In this document: positions 40,970 to 49,274 of the stretch, in pieces | Layout: the number at the start of each line of letters is the position of its first letter | How positions within the stretch are numbered: the first letter of the stretch is position 1 | Assembly: GCA_039821125.1 (NCBI GenBank) | Contig: JBCBOR010000003.1 | Coordinates: 1-64,000, forward strand | Length of the DNA: 64,000 bases | Source: Thermohalobaculum sp039821125 | GTDB taxonomy: Bacteria > Pseudomonadota > Alphaproteobacteria > Rhodobacterales > Rhodobacteraceae | Direction of reading: 5' to 3' | Position numbers and translations under genes: made by a program | The notes under the pieces: generated by a model | The model's database searches: none | Told to the model about the DNA's origin: nothing | What the model saw: the letters and a program-made list of their open reading frames with translations, nothing else

Positions 40970-42268
40970 ATGCTGGACGACAAAGACCGGATCTTCACGA
41001 ATCTCTACGGGATGTTCGATCGCTCGCTGGCGGGCGCCCGGGCGCGCGGTCATTGGGACGGTACGGCGGGTCTGATTGCGCGGGGCCGCGAGGCGATTGT
41101 CGAGGAAATGAAGTCCTCGGGTCTGCGTGGACGCGGCGGGGCCGGGTTCCCGACTGGTCTGAAGTGGTCTTTCATGCCGAAGGAATCGGACGGGCGCCCG
41201 CATTATCTTGTAGTGAATGCAGACGAGTCAGAGCCTGGCACCTGCAAGGATCGCGAGATCATGCGCCATGATCCGCATACGCTGATCGAAGGATGCCTGA
41301 TCGCCAGCTTCGCCATGGGCGCAAACGCCTGCTACATCTATCTGCGCGGCGAGTATATCCGCGAGCGTGAAGCGCTGCAGATGGCCATCGATGAGTGCTA
41401 TGATGCGGGGCTGCTGGGCAAGAATGCAGCCAAGTCCGATTGGGACTTTGATCTCTATCTGCACCATGGAGCCGGCGCCTACATCTGCGGCGAGGAGACG
41501 GCTCTGCTCGAGAGCCTCGAAGGCAAGAAGGGTATGCCGCGCCTCAAACCGCCCTTTCCCGCGGGTGTCGGGCTCTATGGCTGCCCGACCACGGTCAACA
41601 ATGTCGAATCCATCGCGGTTGTCCCGACCATTCTGCGTCGTGGTGCAGAATGGTTTGCCTCGTTCGGGCGGGAGAACAACAAGGGCACGAAGGTCTTCGC
41701 GATCTCGGGTCACGTGAACAACCCGTGTGTCGTCGAGGAAGCCATGTCGATCCCGTTCGACGAACTGATCGATCGCCATTGCGGCGGCATCCGGGGAGGT
41801 TGGGACAATCTCAAGGCCGTGATACCCGGTGGCTCTTCGGTGCCTTTGCTGCCAGCGGATGTGATGCGCAAGGGCGCCATCATGGATTTCGACTGGCTGC
41901 GCGACCAGAAATCCGGCCTTGGTACGGCGGCGGTGATCGTGATGGATCAGTCGACGGATATCATCAAGGCGATCTGGCGGCTTTCGAAATTCTACAAGCA
42001 CGAAAGCTGTGGCCAATGCACGCCCTGCCGCGAGGGGACGGGGTGGATGATGCGGGTCATGGACCGGCTTGTGACCGGAGACGCCGAACCGCATGAGATT
42101 GACATGCTGCTCGATGTGACCAAGCAGGTCGAGGGTCACACCATCTGTGCGCTCGGGGACGCGGCGGCATGGCCGATCCAGGGCCTGGTTCGGCATTTTC
42201 GTGATGAGATCGAGGATCGGATCAGCGCCAGGCGGACGGGCCGCGCCAGCGCGGTTGCAGCGGAATAA
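40970..42268 (+). CDS. nuoF: NADH-quinone oxidoreductase subunit F
   Basis: A 432-residue 51-kDa subunit that binds NADH, FMN and the N3 cluster. It has the glycine-rich NADH site GRGGAGFPTG (54-63), the FMN region with NADESEPGTCKDRE and the 4Fe-4S motif SCGQCTPC (C347, C350, C353) plus a later cysteine in HTICALGDAAAWP. It is where electrons enter complex I. Confidence 0.97.
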   Translation: MLDDKDRIFTNLYGMFDRSLAGARARGHWDGTAGLIARGREAIVEEMKSSGLRGRGGAGFPTGLKWSFMPKESDGRPHYLVVNADESEPGTCKDREIMRHDPHTLIEGCLIASFAMGANACYIYLRGEYIREREALQMAIDECYDAGLLGKNAAKSDWDFDLYLHHGAGAYICGEETALLESLEGKKGMPRLKPPFPAGVGLYGCPTTVNNVESIAVVPTILRRGAEWFASFGRENNKGTKVFAISGHVNNPCVVEEAMSIPFDELIDRHCGGIRGGWDNLKAVIPGGSSVPLLPADVMRKGAIMDFDWLRDQKSGLGTAAVIVMDQSTDIIKAIWRLSKFYKHESCGQCTPCREGTGWMMRVMDRLVTGDAEPHEIDMLLDVTKQVEGHTICALGDAAAWPIQGLVRHFRDEIEDRISARRTGRASAVAAE

Positions 42269-42282
42269 CAGGAGAACGGGAT

Positions 42283-42741
42283 ATGAGTATGCGCACCTCG
42301 CAAAGACCAGCCACGCTCCAAAACATTGCGATCATCGGGCTGATGGTGGCCGGGCTTGCTGCCTGTTCCTCGGGTGCCGAGGAGGAGCAGGCTGCCGCAG
42401 GCGCGGAAACAAACGCAACGGTGCTCGACCAGACCGGGCAGGGCACAGCCCTGCAGAGTTTTGATGTGCGGCGCCAAGGGCGTCGTTTGCAGGTGCAGAT
42501 TGCCGATGCGGGTGCAGGCGCGAAGGTGATCGTTGTCACCGCGCGATCGTTCCGCGGCGTCGACCGGGCTGACGCCCGGATCGCGTATGACGCGGCCTTC
42601 GAAGCGGGCAACCGGCTTGAATGCGGCGGCGGACAGGGGCTGGACGTATTCGCGGATTCCGGCACGTTTCAGGAAGAAGGTCGCCGGTCAGCTTTCACAA
42701 ACGGAGAAGCCGCATGGGTTTTCCGGGGACAATGCGGTTAG
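42283..42741 (+). CDS. Putative lipoprotein inserted between nuoF and nuoG
   Basis: A 152-residue protein with a positively charged start, hydrophobic segment and lipobox GLAAC (lipidated C28), followed by an acidic Ala/Glu-rich spacer and a globular domain (FDVRRQGRRLQVQIAD to AWVFRGQCG). Two further cysteines near the C-terminus (in LECGGGQG and RGQCG) could pair in the periplasm. It is 14 bases after nuoF and 9 before nuoG, with GGAG upstream of the ATG. No recognised family; its place in the operon suggests a complex I-related or envelope role. Confidence 0.7.
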   Translation: MSMRTSQRPATLQNIAIIGLMVAGLAACSSGAEEEQAAAGAETNATVLDQTGQGTALQSFDVRRQGRRLQVQIADAGAGAKVIVVTARSFRGVDRADARIAYDAAFEAGNRLECGGGQGLDVFADSGTFQEEGRRSAFTNGEAAWVFRGQCG

Positions 42742-42750
42742 GAAGCCCTC

Positions 42751-44769
42751 ATGTCTGATCTGCGCACCATCGTGATTGACGGCGTCGAGGTCGAAGCGGA
42801 CCCGGCACTGACGTTGATTCAGGCATGTGAAGAGGCCGGGGTCGAGATCCCGCGGTTCTGTTATCACGAGCGCCTCTCGATCGCCGGGAACTGCCGGATG
42901 TGCCTGGTCGAGGTTGTCGGCGGGCCACCGAAACCGGCTGCGTCCTGCCATATGCAGGTGCGCGACCTGCGGCCGGGCCGAAACGGAGAGCCGCCGGAGA
43001 TCAAGACGAACTCGCCCATGGTCAAGAAAGCCCGCGAGGGCGTCATGGAGTTTCTGCTGATCAACCATCCCCTCGATTGCCCGATCTGCGATCAGGGCGG
43101 GGAGTGTGATCTTCAGGATCAGGCCATGGCCTATGGTGTCGACTTCAGCCGGTTCCGCGAGGCGAAGCGCGCTGTAACGGATCTTGAACTCGGCCCACTG
43201 GTCTCGACCTGCATGACCCGGTGCATTTCGTGCACGCGGTGCGTGCGCTTCATCACCGAGGTCGCCGGTGTGCCTGAGATGGGACAGACAGGCCGGGGCG
43301 AGGATGCGGAAATCACCTCATATCTGAACAAGTCGCTTGTCAGCGAAATGCAGGGCAACATCGTCGATCTTTGTCCTGTGGGCGCGCTGACCTCGAAGCC
43401 ATACGCTTTCACAGCCCGGCCTTGGGAGTTGAACAAGACACAATCGATCGACGTTATGGATGCCCTTGGCTCGAACATCCGCGTGGACACACGCGGGCGC
43501 GAAGTGATGCGCATCCTGCCCCGGAACCATGATGGCGTGAACGAGGAGTGGCTGGCTGACCGGTCCCGCTATGTCTGGGACGGTTTGCGTCGGCAACGGC
43601 TCGACCGGCCCTATATTCGCGAGAATGGACGCCTCCGGCCTGCGAGTTGGCCGGAAGCCTTTGTCGCAATCCGGGACGCTGTCGCAAAGGCCGGGCAGAA
43701 CGTTGCGGCTGTGGCCGGCGATCTCGTCTCGGTCGAGGCGATGTGGGCCCTGAAGGCTCTGATGGCCCGTCTTGGCTCGGACAGGATCGAGTGTCGCCAG
43801 GATGGAGCAGCGCTGCCGATCGGCAACCGCTCCGGCTATGTTGGGACGGCGACGATAGAAGATGTCGACACAGCGGAGCGTATTCTGCTGATCGGGACCA
43901 ACCCGCGCCTCGAAGCGCCTGTTCTGAACAGCCGGATCCGCAAGGCGTGGTTGTCCGGGGCGACGGTCGGTGTGGTCGGCCCTGCGGCTGATCTGACCTA
44001 CGACTACAAGCATCTTGGATCGGATATCGCGTCGCTCGAGACGCTTGCGGCGATGGATCACTCTGACAAGCAGGGATCGTCAGGCGTCGTCGTTCTTGGG
44101 CAGGGCGCTCTGACCGGTCCAAATGGCGCGGCTGTGCTTGGTTTTGCCATGAAAGCAGCCGAGGCGGCGCAGGCGAAGCTTCTCATGCTCCATACCGCGG
44201 CAGCGCGGGTTGGCGGGTTGGATATCGGGTTCGCCCATGCCGACGGTCTGGCCTGTCTCGATGGCGCTGATGTGATCTACAATCTCGGCGCGGACGAAGC
44301 GCCGATGCCCGAGAGCGCCTTCGTCGTTTATCAGGGCAGCCATGGCGACCGCGGCGCGCATCGGGCGAATGTGATCCTGCCGGGCGGCGCCTACACCGAA
44401 CAGTCCGGAACCTTCGTGAACACCGAAGGGCGCCCGCAGATGGCGAACCGAGCGGGCTTCCCGCCTGGGGAGGCCAAGGAAGACTGGGCGATCCTGCGCG
44501 CCCTGTCGGCCGAGCTCGGGCAGACCTTACCGTTCAATTCTCTCTCTGAGTTGCGACGCAGCCTTTACGAGAGCCATCCGCATCTGGCGGAGCTCGACAC
44601 GGTGCCTGAGAACGACTGGCAGGCGGTGGAGCCGGCGTCAGCAACAGGGCAGATCAGCACCTGGGCAGGCGATCACTACCTGGCCAACCCGGTCCTTAGA
44701 GCGTCAGAGCTGATGGCTGAACTCAGTGCAGGTGTTGCCACGCGCAGCGCCGCGCTGGCGGCGGAGTGA
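42751..44769 (+). CDS. nuoG: NADH-quinone oxidoreductase subunit G
   Basis: A 672-residue 75-kDa subunit. The N-terminal ferredoxin domain has 2Fe-2S ligands C37, C48, C51 and C66; next come the HxxxCxxCxxxxxC cluster (NHPLDCPICDQGGECDLQ) and a 4Fe-4S site (CMTRCISCTRCVRF). The C-terminal half is a molybdopterin-oxidoreductase-like fold without a cofactor, as in the mitochondrial homologue. AGGA seven bases before the ATG supports the start. Confidence 0.96.
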   Translation: MSDLRTIVIDGVEVEADPALTLIQACEEAGVEIPRFCYHERLSIAGNCRMCLVEVVGGPPKPAASCHMQVRDLRPGRNGEPPEIKTNSPMVKKAREGVMEFLLINHPLDCPICDQGGECDLQDQAMAYGVDFSRFREAKRAVTDLELGPLVSTCMTRCISCTRCVRFITEVAGVPEMGQTGRGEDAEITSYLNKSLVSEMQGNIVDLCPVGALTSKPYAFTARPWELNKTQSIDVMDALGSNIRVDTRGREVMRILPRNHDGVNEEWLADRSRYVWDGLRRQRLDRPYIRENGRLRPASWPEAFVAIRDAVAKAGQNVAAVAGDLVSVEAMWALKALMARLGSDRIECRQDGAALPIGNRSGYVGTATIEDVDTAERILLIGTNPRLEAPVLNSRIRKAWLSGATVGVVGPAADLTYDYKHLGSDIASLETLAAMDHSDKQGSSGVVVLGQGALTGPNGAAVLGFAMKAAEAAQAKLLMLHTAAARVGGLDIGFAHADGLACLDGADVIYNLGADEAPMPESAFVVYQGSHGDRGAHRANVILPGGAYTEQSGTFVNTEGRPQMANRAGFPPGEAKEDWAILRALSAELGQTLPFNSLSELRRSLYESHPHLAELDTVPENDWQAVEPASATGQISTWAGDHYLANPVLRASELMAELSAGVATRSAALAAE

Positions 44770-44779
44770 GGAGAGGCTG

Positions 44780-45217
44780 ATGCGCCGTTTGCCCGCGATC
44801 GCAGCGATACTGGCCCTGACGACAGCGTGCGCCGAACTCTCGGAGACTCAGGAGGGTGAGGTGAGGTCCGTCGATGCGTTCATCGAGCCTCTGGGTGAGC
44901 GACGCTTTGCGGTCGAGGTCACGGCGATCAACCTTGATGGGTACGAGGTCGCGCGGTGCCTCGCGGCGGGATATGCCGACCAGCAGCGCGATGAGGACGG
45001 CGAGGTGCAGTTCCCGGTCTTCATTCGCGACGGCGGCAAGATCGTGGACGAGTTCAGGCGCAAGGAAGGGATCCGGACCCAGACGTCCAAGGGGATCCAG
45101 ACTTATTCCCTGACGGCGGAGACAAGTCCCGAGGATCACGACGGGCGCGATATCGTCGCGGTTGCGCTGCAACTGGCAAGCTGTGAGCAGGACGGCCTGC
45201 CAACCACGGTCGAGTAG
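44780..45217 (+). CDS. Small putative lipoprotein inserted between nuoG and nuoH
   Basis: A 145-residue exported protein: MRRLPAIAAILALTTAC ends in C17, a possible but imperfect lipobox (LTTAC). The mature part is acidic and begins AELSETQEGEVRSVDAFIEP, with two further cysteines (ARCLAAGYAD, LASCEQDG). GGAGAGG precedes the ATG at 44780, 10 bases after nuoG. No family recognised. Like the lipoprotein before nuoG it implies periplasmic or outer-membrane partners are co-expressed with complex I. Confidence 0.65.
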   Translation: MRRLPAIAAILALTTACAELSETQEGEVRSVDAFIEPLGERRFAVEVTAINLDGYEVARCLAAGYADQQRDEDGEVQFPVFIRDGGKIVDEFRRKEGIRTQTSKGIQTYSLTAETSPEDHDGRDIVAVALQLASCEQDGLPTTVE

Positions 45218-45230
45218 GAGTGCGAAACGC

Positions 45231-46631
45231 ATGACATTCTGGGACAGCGACCTCGGGACCTTCATCATCATCGTGGCGCAATGCCTGGCGGTGACGGTCT
45301 CGATCCTCGTCAGCCTCGCCTTCCTGCTCTACATGGACCGCAAGGTCTGGGCGGCCGTACAGTTGCGCCGCGGGCCAAATGTGGTCGGCCCCTGGGGGCT
45401 GCTCCAAAGCTTCGCCGATTTCCTGAAATTCGTGCTTAAGGAAGTCGTGATCCCCGCGGGCGCAGACAAGGTGGTGTTCCTGCTCGCGCCGTTGGCGACA
45501 TTTGTCTTCGCGGCGATCATGTGGGTCGCGATCCCGTTCGCCGATGGCTGGGTCATTGCTGATCTGAATGTCGGGGTGCTTTACATCTTCGCGATCTCGT
45601 CGCTCGGTGTCTACGGCGTCATCATGGGCGGCTGGGCGTCGAACTCGAAATATCCGTTTCTGGGTGGCCTCAGGTCGGCGGCTCAGATGGTCAGCTACGA
45701 GGTGTCGATTGGCCTGATCATCGTCGGGGTGCTGATCTCGACCGGGTCGCTCAACCTGTCGGAGATCGTGCGCGCACAGGATGGTGATTATGGCTTCCTG
45801 TCTTGGTACTGGTTGCCGCACCTGCCCATGATGGTCATCTTCTTCGTCAGCGCGCTGGCGGAGACGAACCGACCGCCATTCGACCTGCCGGAAGCAGAGT
45901 CTGAGCTCGTGGCAGGCTACCAGGTCGAGTATTCGTCGACACCGTATCTGCTGTTCATGATTGGCGAGTACATGAACATCGTGCTGATGTGCGCGATGAC
46001 GACAATCCTGTTCTTTGGCGGCTGGCTCAGTCCGATCCCGGGGCTGCCGGATGGTGTGCTGTGGTTCGCCCTGAAGGTCGTGTTCTTCTTTTTCCTCTTC
46101 GCGATGGCGAAAGCGATCGTGCCACGGTATCGCTATGATCAGTTGATGCGCCTGGGCTGGAAGGTGTTCCTGCCGATGAGCCTCGGATGGGTCGTCATCG
46201 CGGCATTCCTCGCCAAGATGGATGTGGTCGGATACGCCCGCTATGCCGCCGCCGAAACGCCGGTGGCTGTGGTATCGTGCACGGAACTGGAGCAGGCGTT
46301 CATTGCCGATCTTCAGGCGAGTCCTGCCAATCCGATTGCATCCATGCCGCAAGTTCAGGGACAGGACTTCGACGAGATGGCGGGCGACGAAGCGAAGCTC
46401 CGCGCGTTCGTGCTCTTCGGGTATACGATGTCGGCCATGGGGCTCGAGCGCAGTGGGTCGGAGCGTGCGGGCGCGATGTTCCTTGCGCTTGATCCGATCG
46501 TTGACTGCTACGGATCTACTTACGAGTCGTTTGGCAGCGCCGAACGCGAGGCATACGCCGAGACGCGCGAGCGCGTGCCCGCTGACAAGCGGACAGAACT
46601 ACTGCAAAAAGCACAAGAGGCCGCGCAATGA
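45231..46631 (+). CDS. nuoH: NADH-quinone oxidoreductase subunit H with an unusual soluble C-terminal extension
   Basis: A 466-residue ND1 homologue; the family is usually 320-350. The core (1 to about 335) has eight membrane helices and the quinone-channel motifs RRGPNVVGPWGLLQSFAD, GGWASNSKYPFLGGLRSAAQMVSYE and ETNRPPFDLPEAESELVAGY. From about 336 to 466 a hydrophilic region follows with no membrane helix (VVSCTELEQAFIADLQASP, then an acidic stretch and ERVPADKRTELLQKAQEAAQ). The reading frame is continuous. The ATG at 45231 lies 13 bases after the preceding stop. The extension could be a fused former reading frame. Confidence 0.93.
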   Translation: MTFWDSDLGTFIIIVAQCLAVTVSILVSLAFLLYMDRKVWAAVQLRRGPNVVGPWGLLQSFADFLKFVLKEVVIPAGADKVVFLLAPLATFVFAAIMWVAIPFADGWVIADLNVGVLYIFAISSLGVYGVIMGGWASNSKYPFLGGLRSAAQMVSYEVSIGLIIVGVLISTGSLNLSEIVRAQDGDYGFLSWYWLPHLPMMVIFFVSALAETNRPPFDLPEAESELVAGYQVEYSSTPYLLFMIGEYMNIVLMCAMTTILFFGGWLSPIPGLPDGVLWFALKVVFFFFLFAMAKAIVPRYRYDQLMRLGWKVFLPMSLGWVVIAAFLAKMDVVGYARYAAAETPVAVVSCTELEQAFIADLQASPANPIASMPQVQGQDFDEMAGDEAKLRAFVLFGYTMSAMGLERSGSERAGAMFLALDPIVDCYGSTYESFGSAEREAYAETRERVPADKRTELLQKAQEAAQ

Positions 46632-46747
46632 TGCGGCCCAGTCGGGATATCGGGGGATACTCCAGCCATGCGGCGCACGGGTGAATTCCATGGCGATATC
46701 GCAGTTCCTTGCGGACATATCGCGTCCGATGCGGCGGGGTGGGCGCA

Positions 46748-47239
46748 ATGATCAACACGATGATCGGTGCATACGTGATCTGGCTGTTCTTCGGCTGGTG
46801 CTCGGCGCACAGGTTCTTTCTCGGTCGCAAGAAGATGGCGTTTCGGCAACTCGGGCTGCTGGTTGGCGGGGTGATCTGCGTCGTGATCGCGACCTGGGAC
46901 AGCGGCGATGTGACGTCTCTGAGGGGCATCCGCGAGATCGAGTTCGAGCGTGCCATCTTCCTGATGTTCGGCGTCTTGATGCTGATCGTCTGGAATTTCT
47001 GGCTGCTGATCGACGTTGTCCTGATCGCTCTGATCACGCTGGAGGAAGAACGCAAGGCCGAGATTGCGGCTGGACTTGGCACCGGCATGACGGCGGCGAG
47101 GAAGCGGGCCGCGCCAAATCGCGTCGAAGACGGGCAGGAGGAGGACGAGCAACGCTCGACCTTGTCGGATCGCTATGTCATGCCGTGGCGCCAGGAGCGT
47201 CATGTCGAAGAAGAAGTCTACAGGGCGCGGGACGACTGA
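46748..47239 (+). CDS. TM2-domain membrane protein inserted between nuoH and nuoI
   Basis: A 163-residue protein with a TM2-type opening: MINTMIGAYVIWLFFGWCSAHRFFLGRKK is a helix followed by the G-x-H-RFFLGR turn, then two more hydrophobic segments (LGLLVGGVICVVIATW and FLMFGVLMLIVWNFWLLIDVVLI). The C-terminal third is charged (EEERKAEIAAG ... QEEDEQRST). The ATG at 46748 is chosen because the TM2 motif begins there; its ribosome-binding site is weak (GGTGG). Function unknown. Confidence 0.75.
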   Translation: MINTMIGAYVIWLFFGWCSAHRFFLGRKKMAFRQLGLLVGGVICVVIATWDSGDVTSLRGIREIEFERAIFLMFGVLMLIVWNFWLLIDVVLIALITLEEERKAEIAAGLGTGMTAARKRAAPNRVEDGQEEDEQRSTLSDRYVMPWRQERHVEEEVYRARDD

Positions 47240-47290
47240 TGCACAGGATCCCTTTGCATGTCGCCACGCTCGGGATTGAAAGGTAACGCC

Positions 47291-47833
47291 ATGCGCGCTG
47301 CGCTTTATTTGGTCATGGTTGCTCTTTTTCCGGCTGCGTCTTTCGCGGCCGATGTGACCGTTGATCAGGCTGATGCGCTGATGAACGAAGCGCGCGCTTG
47401 CGACAAGGCGGGCGACAAGATTTGTGTCTTCGACCGGATGCACACGGTCCTCAGCTCGGACGCCGTGCTCGATGAGCTTGCCAAACAACCAAACGGGGCC
47501 CGGCTTTACTGGTTTGGCTTCTACAAGACCGGCATCGAAGTGGTCGAAGCGGCGCCGAACGAAGACAAGGTTGCGTACGCCGATCGTGCCATTGCACTGC
47601 TCGAGGATCGCTTTCCTGGCCAAGATGATGCGGCGATGGTCTTTCACATGATGCGGGCGGAGGCTTATGCCGAGCTCGGCGACCTCGCAGCGGGCAAAGG
47701 CAGCGCGGAGAAGGCGCTCGACGGCTATGTGCAGGTCGCAACGATCGGCAATGACTCGACTGCGTTGATGAGCGCGGACGCCGTTGCCGATCGCCTCACC
47801 CGGTTATCACTGCTCTACAAGGATGCGTTCTGA
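47291..47833 (+). CDS. Periplasmic helical-repeat protein inserted before nuoI
   Basis: A 180-residue exported protein with signal peptide MRAALYLVMVALFPAASFA cleaved before AD. The mature part is helix-rich, with TPR-like pairs (ADALMNEARACDKAGDKICVFDRM; AYADRAIALLEDRFPGQDDAAMVFHMMRAEAYAELGD). Two cysteines (ARACDKAGDKIC) may form a disulphide. AAGG precedes the ATG at 47291; its stop shares an A with the nuoI start. No family recognised. Confidence 0.7.
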   Translation: MRAALYLVMVALFPAASFAADVTVDQADALMNEARACDKAGDKICVFDRMHTVLSSDAVLDELAKQPNGARLYWFGFYKTGIEVVEAAPNEDKVAYADRAIALLEDRFPGQDDAAMVFHMMRAEAYAELGDLAAGKGSAEKALDGYVQVATIGNDSTALMSADAVADRLTRLSLLYKDAF

Positions 47834-48324
47834 TGGGCATACCTCTCGACAAGGCGCTTGGATACTTCCTGCTGAAGGATTTCTGGGGCGGGTTCAAACT
47901 CGGCATGAAATATTTCATGAAACCGAAGGCGACCCTGAACTATCCCTTTGAAAAAGGGCCGCTGTCCCCGCGGTTTCGCGGTGAACATGCGCTGCGCCGC
48001 TACCCCAATGGCGAGGAACGCTGCATCGCCTGCAAGCTGTGCGAGGCGATCTGTCCGGCCCAGGCCATCACCATCGAGGCCGAACCGCGCGAGGACGGCT
48101 CGCGCCGCACGACGCGCTACGACATCGACATGACGAAGTGCATCTATTGCGGCTTCTGCCAGGAGGCCTGCCCGGTCGATGCCATCGTCGAAGGGCCGAA
48201 CTTCGAATTCGCGACCGAGACCCGCGAGGAGCTGTTCTACAACAAGGACAAGCTGCTCGAGAACGGCGAACGCTGGGAACGGGAAATCGCCCGCAACCTC
48301 GAACTGGACGCGCCTTACCGCTGA
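47833..48324 (+). CDS. nuoI: NADH-quinone oxidoreductase subunit I
   Basis: A 163-residue 8Fe ferredoxin-type subunit carrying clusters N6a and N6b. Ligands: C64, C67, C70, C74 (CIACKLCEAICP) and C103, C106, C109, C113 (CIYCGFCQEACP). It links NuoG to NuoB. It starts in a TGATG overlap with the periplasmic protein gene. Confidence 0.97.
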   Translation: MGIPLDKALGYFLLKDFWGGFKLGMKYFMKPKATLNYPFEKGPLSPRFRGEHALRRYPNGEERCIACKLCEAICPAQAITIEAEPREDGSRRTTRYDIDMTKCIYCGFCQEACPVDAIVEGPNFEFATETREELFYNKDKLLENGERWEREIARNLELDAPYR

Positions 48325-48334
48325 GGAGAACCTC

Positions 48335-48943
48335 ATGGGCCTGACGGTCATCGCCTTCTTTGTGTTCGCCAGTGTGGCGGTGGCCTCCGGGCTGCTGGTC
48401 GTACTGGCGCGCAACCCGGTGCACTCGGTGCTCTGGCTGATCCTGACCTTCTTCTCTGCGGCGGGAATGATGGTGTTGCTGGGCGCGGAGTTCGTCGCCA
48501 TGCTGCTGATCATCGTCTATGTCGGCGCGGTCATGGTGCTGTTCCTGTTCGTTGTGATGATGCTGGATGTCGATTTCGCCGAGCTCAAGAATGGGTTGGC
48601 CGAATACCTCCCGCTCGGTGCGCTTGTCGGGTTAGTCCTGGTGATCGAGTTGGGGCTCGTCTTCGGGCACTGGGTGTTCGCTGATGCGGCCCCGGAGGTG
48701 CGTCAGGCAGTGATGCCCGCACCGTCCGATGTGCCGAACACGCAGGCGCTCGGTCAGATTCTCTATGATCGCTACATCCTGATCTTCCAGCTTGCCGGGC
48801 TTGTGCTGCTCGTCGCGATGATCGGCGCCATTGTGCTGACCTTGCGCCACCGGAGCCATGTCAAACGTCAGGATATCCTTGCCCAGATCTATCGCGAGCG
48901 AGCGGTCGAGTTGCGTGATGTCGAGCCGGGGCAGGGGGTCTGA
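48335..48943 (+). CDS. nuoJ: NADH-quinone oxidoreductase subunit J
   Basis: A 202-residue ND6 homologue with five membrane helices, including the conserved pi-bulge helix region LLIIVYVGAVMVLFLFVVMMLD. GAGGAG upstream of the ATG at 48335 fixes the start; the frame's earlier codons are inside nuoI. Confidence 0.95.
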   Translation: MGLTVIAFFVFASVAVASGLLVVLARNPVHSVLWLILTFFSAAGMMVLLGAEFVAMLLIIVYVGAVMVLFLFVVMMLDVDFAELKNGLAEYLPLGALVGLVLVIELGLVFGHWVFADAAPEVRQAVMPAPSDVPNTQALGQILYDRYILIFQLAGLVLLVAMIGAIVLTLRHRSHVKRQDILAQIYRERAVELRDVEPGQGV

Positions 48944-48945
48944 CC

Positions 48946-49269
48946 ATGGAACATGCAATCGGTGGCGTCGGACTTGAGGGCTATCTGACCGTAGCGGCGA
49001 TCCTGTTCGTGACCGGGATCTTCGGTATCTTCGTGAACCGGCGCAACATCATCATCATTCTCATGTCGATCGAATTGATGCTGTTGGCGGTGAACATCAA
49101 TCTCGTCGCGTTCTCGGCGCATCTCGGGGATCTCGTTGGGCAGGTGTTTACCCTCTTCGTGCTCACAGTCGCAGCAGCGGAAGCGGCGATCGGTCTCGCC
49201 ATCCTCGTCTGCTTCTTCCGCAATCGCGGCACGATCGATGTCGAAGACGTCAACATGATGAAGGGCTGA
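48946..49269 (+). CDS. nuoK: NADH-quinone oxidoreductase subunit K
   Basis: A 107-residue ND4L homologue with three helices and the conserved membrane glutamates (IELMLLAVNINLV; AAAEAAIGLAILV). The N-terminus is about five residues longer than usual (MEHAIGGVGLEGYLTV). It is two bases after nuoJ. Confidence 0.95.
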   Translation: MEHAIGGVGLEGYLTVAAILFVTGIFGIFVNRRNIIIILMSIELMLLAVNINLVAFSAHLGDLVGQVFTLFVLTVAAAEAAIGLAILVCFFRNRGTIDVEDVNMMKG

Positions 49270-49274
49270 GCGCG

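Noticed and set aside
45054..46352. A 432-codon minus-strand frame opposite nuoH
   Set aside because: Same shadow effect; no start signal or family features.
46222..47286. A 354-codon plus-strand frame running from nuoH into the TM2 gene
   Set aside because: It is out of frame with both, Arg/Cys/Ser-rich, and crosses a gene boundary. The NuoH extension is instead in the nuoH frame itself.
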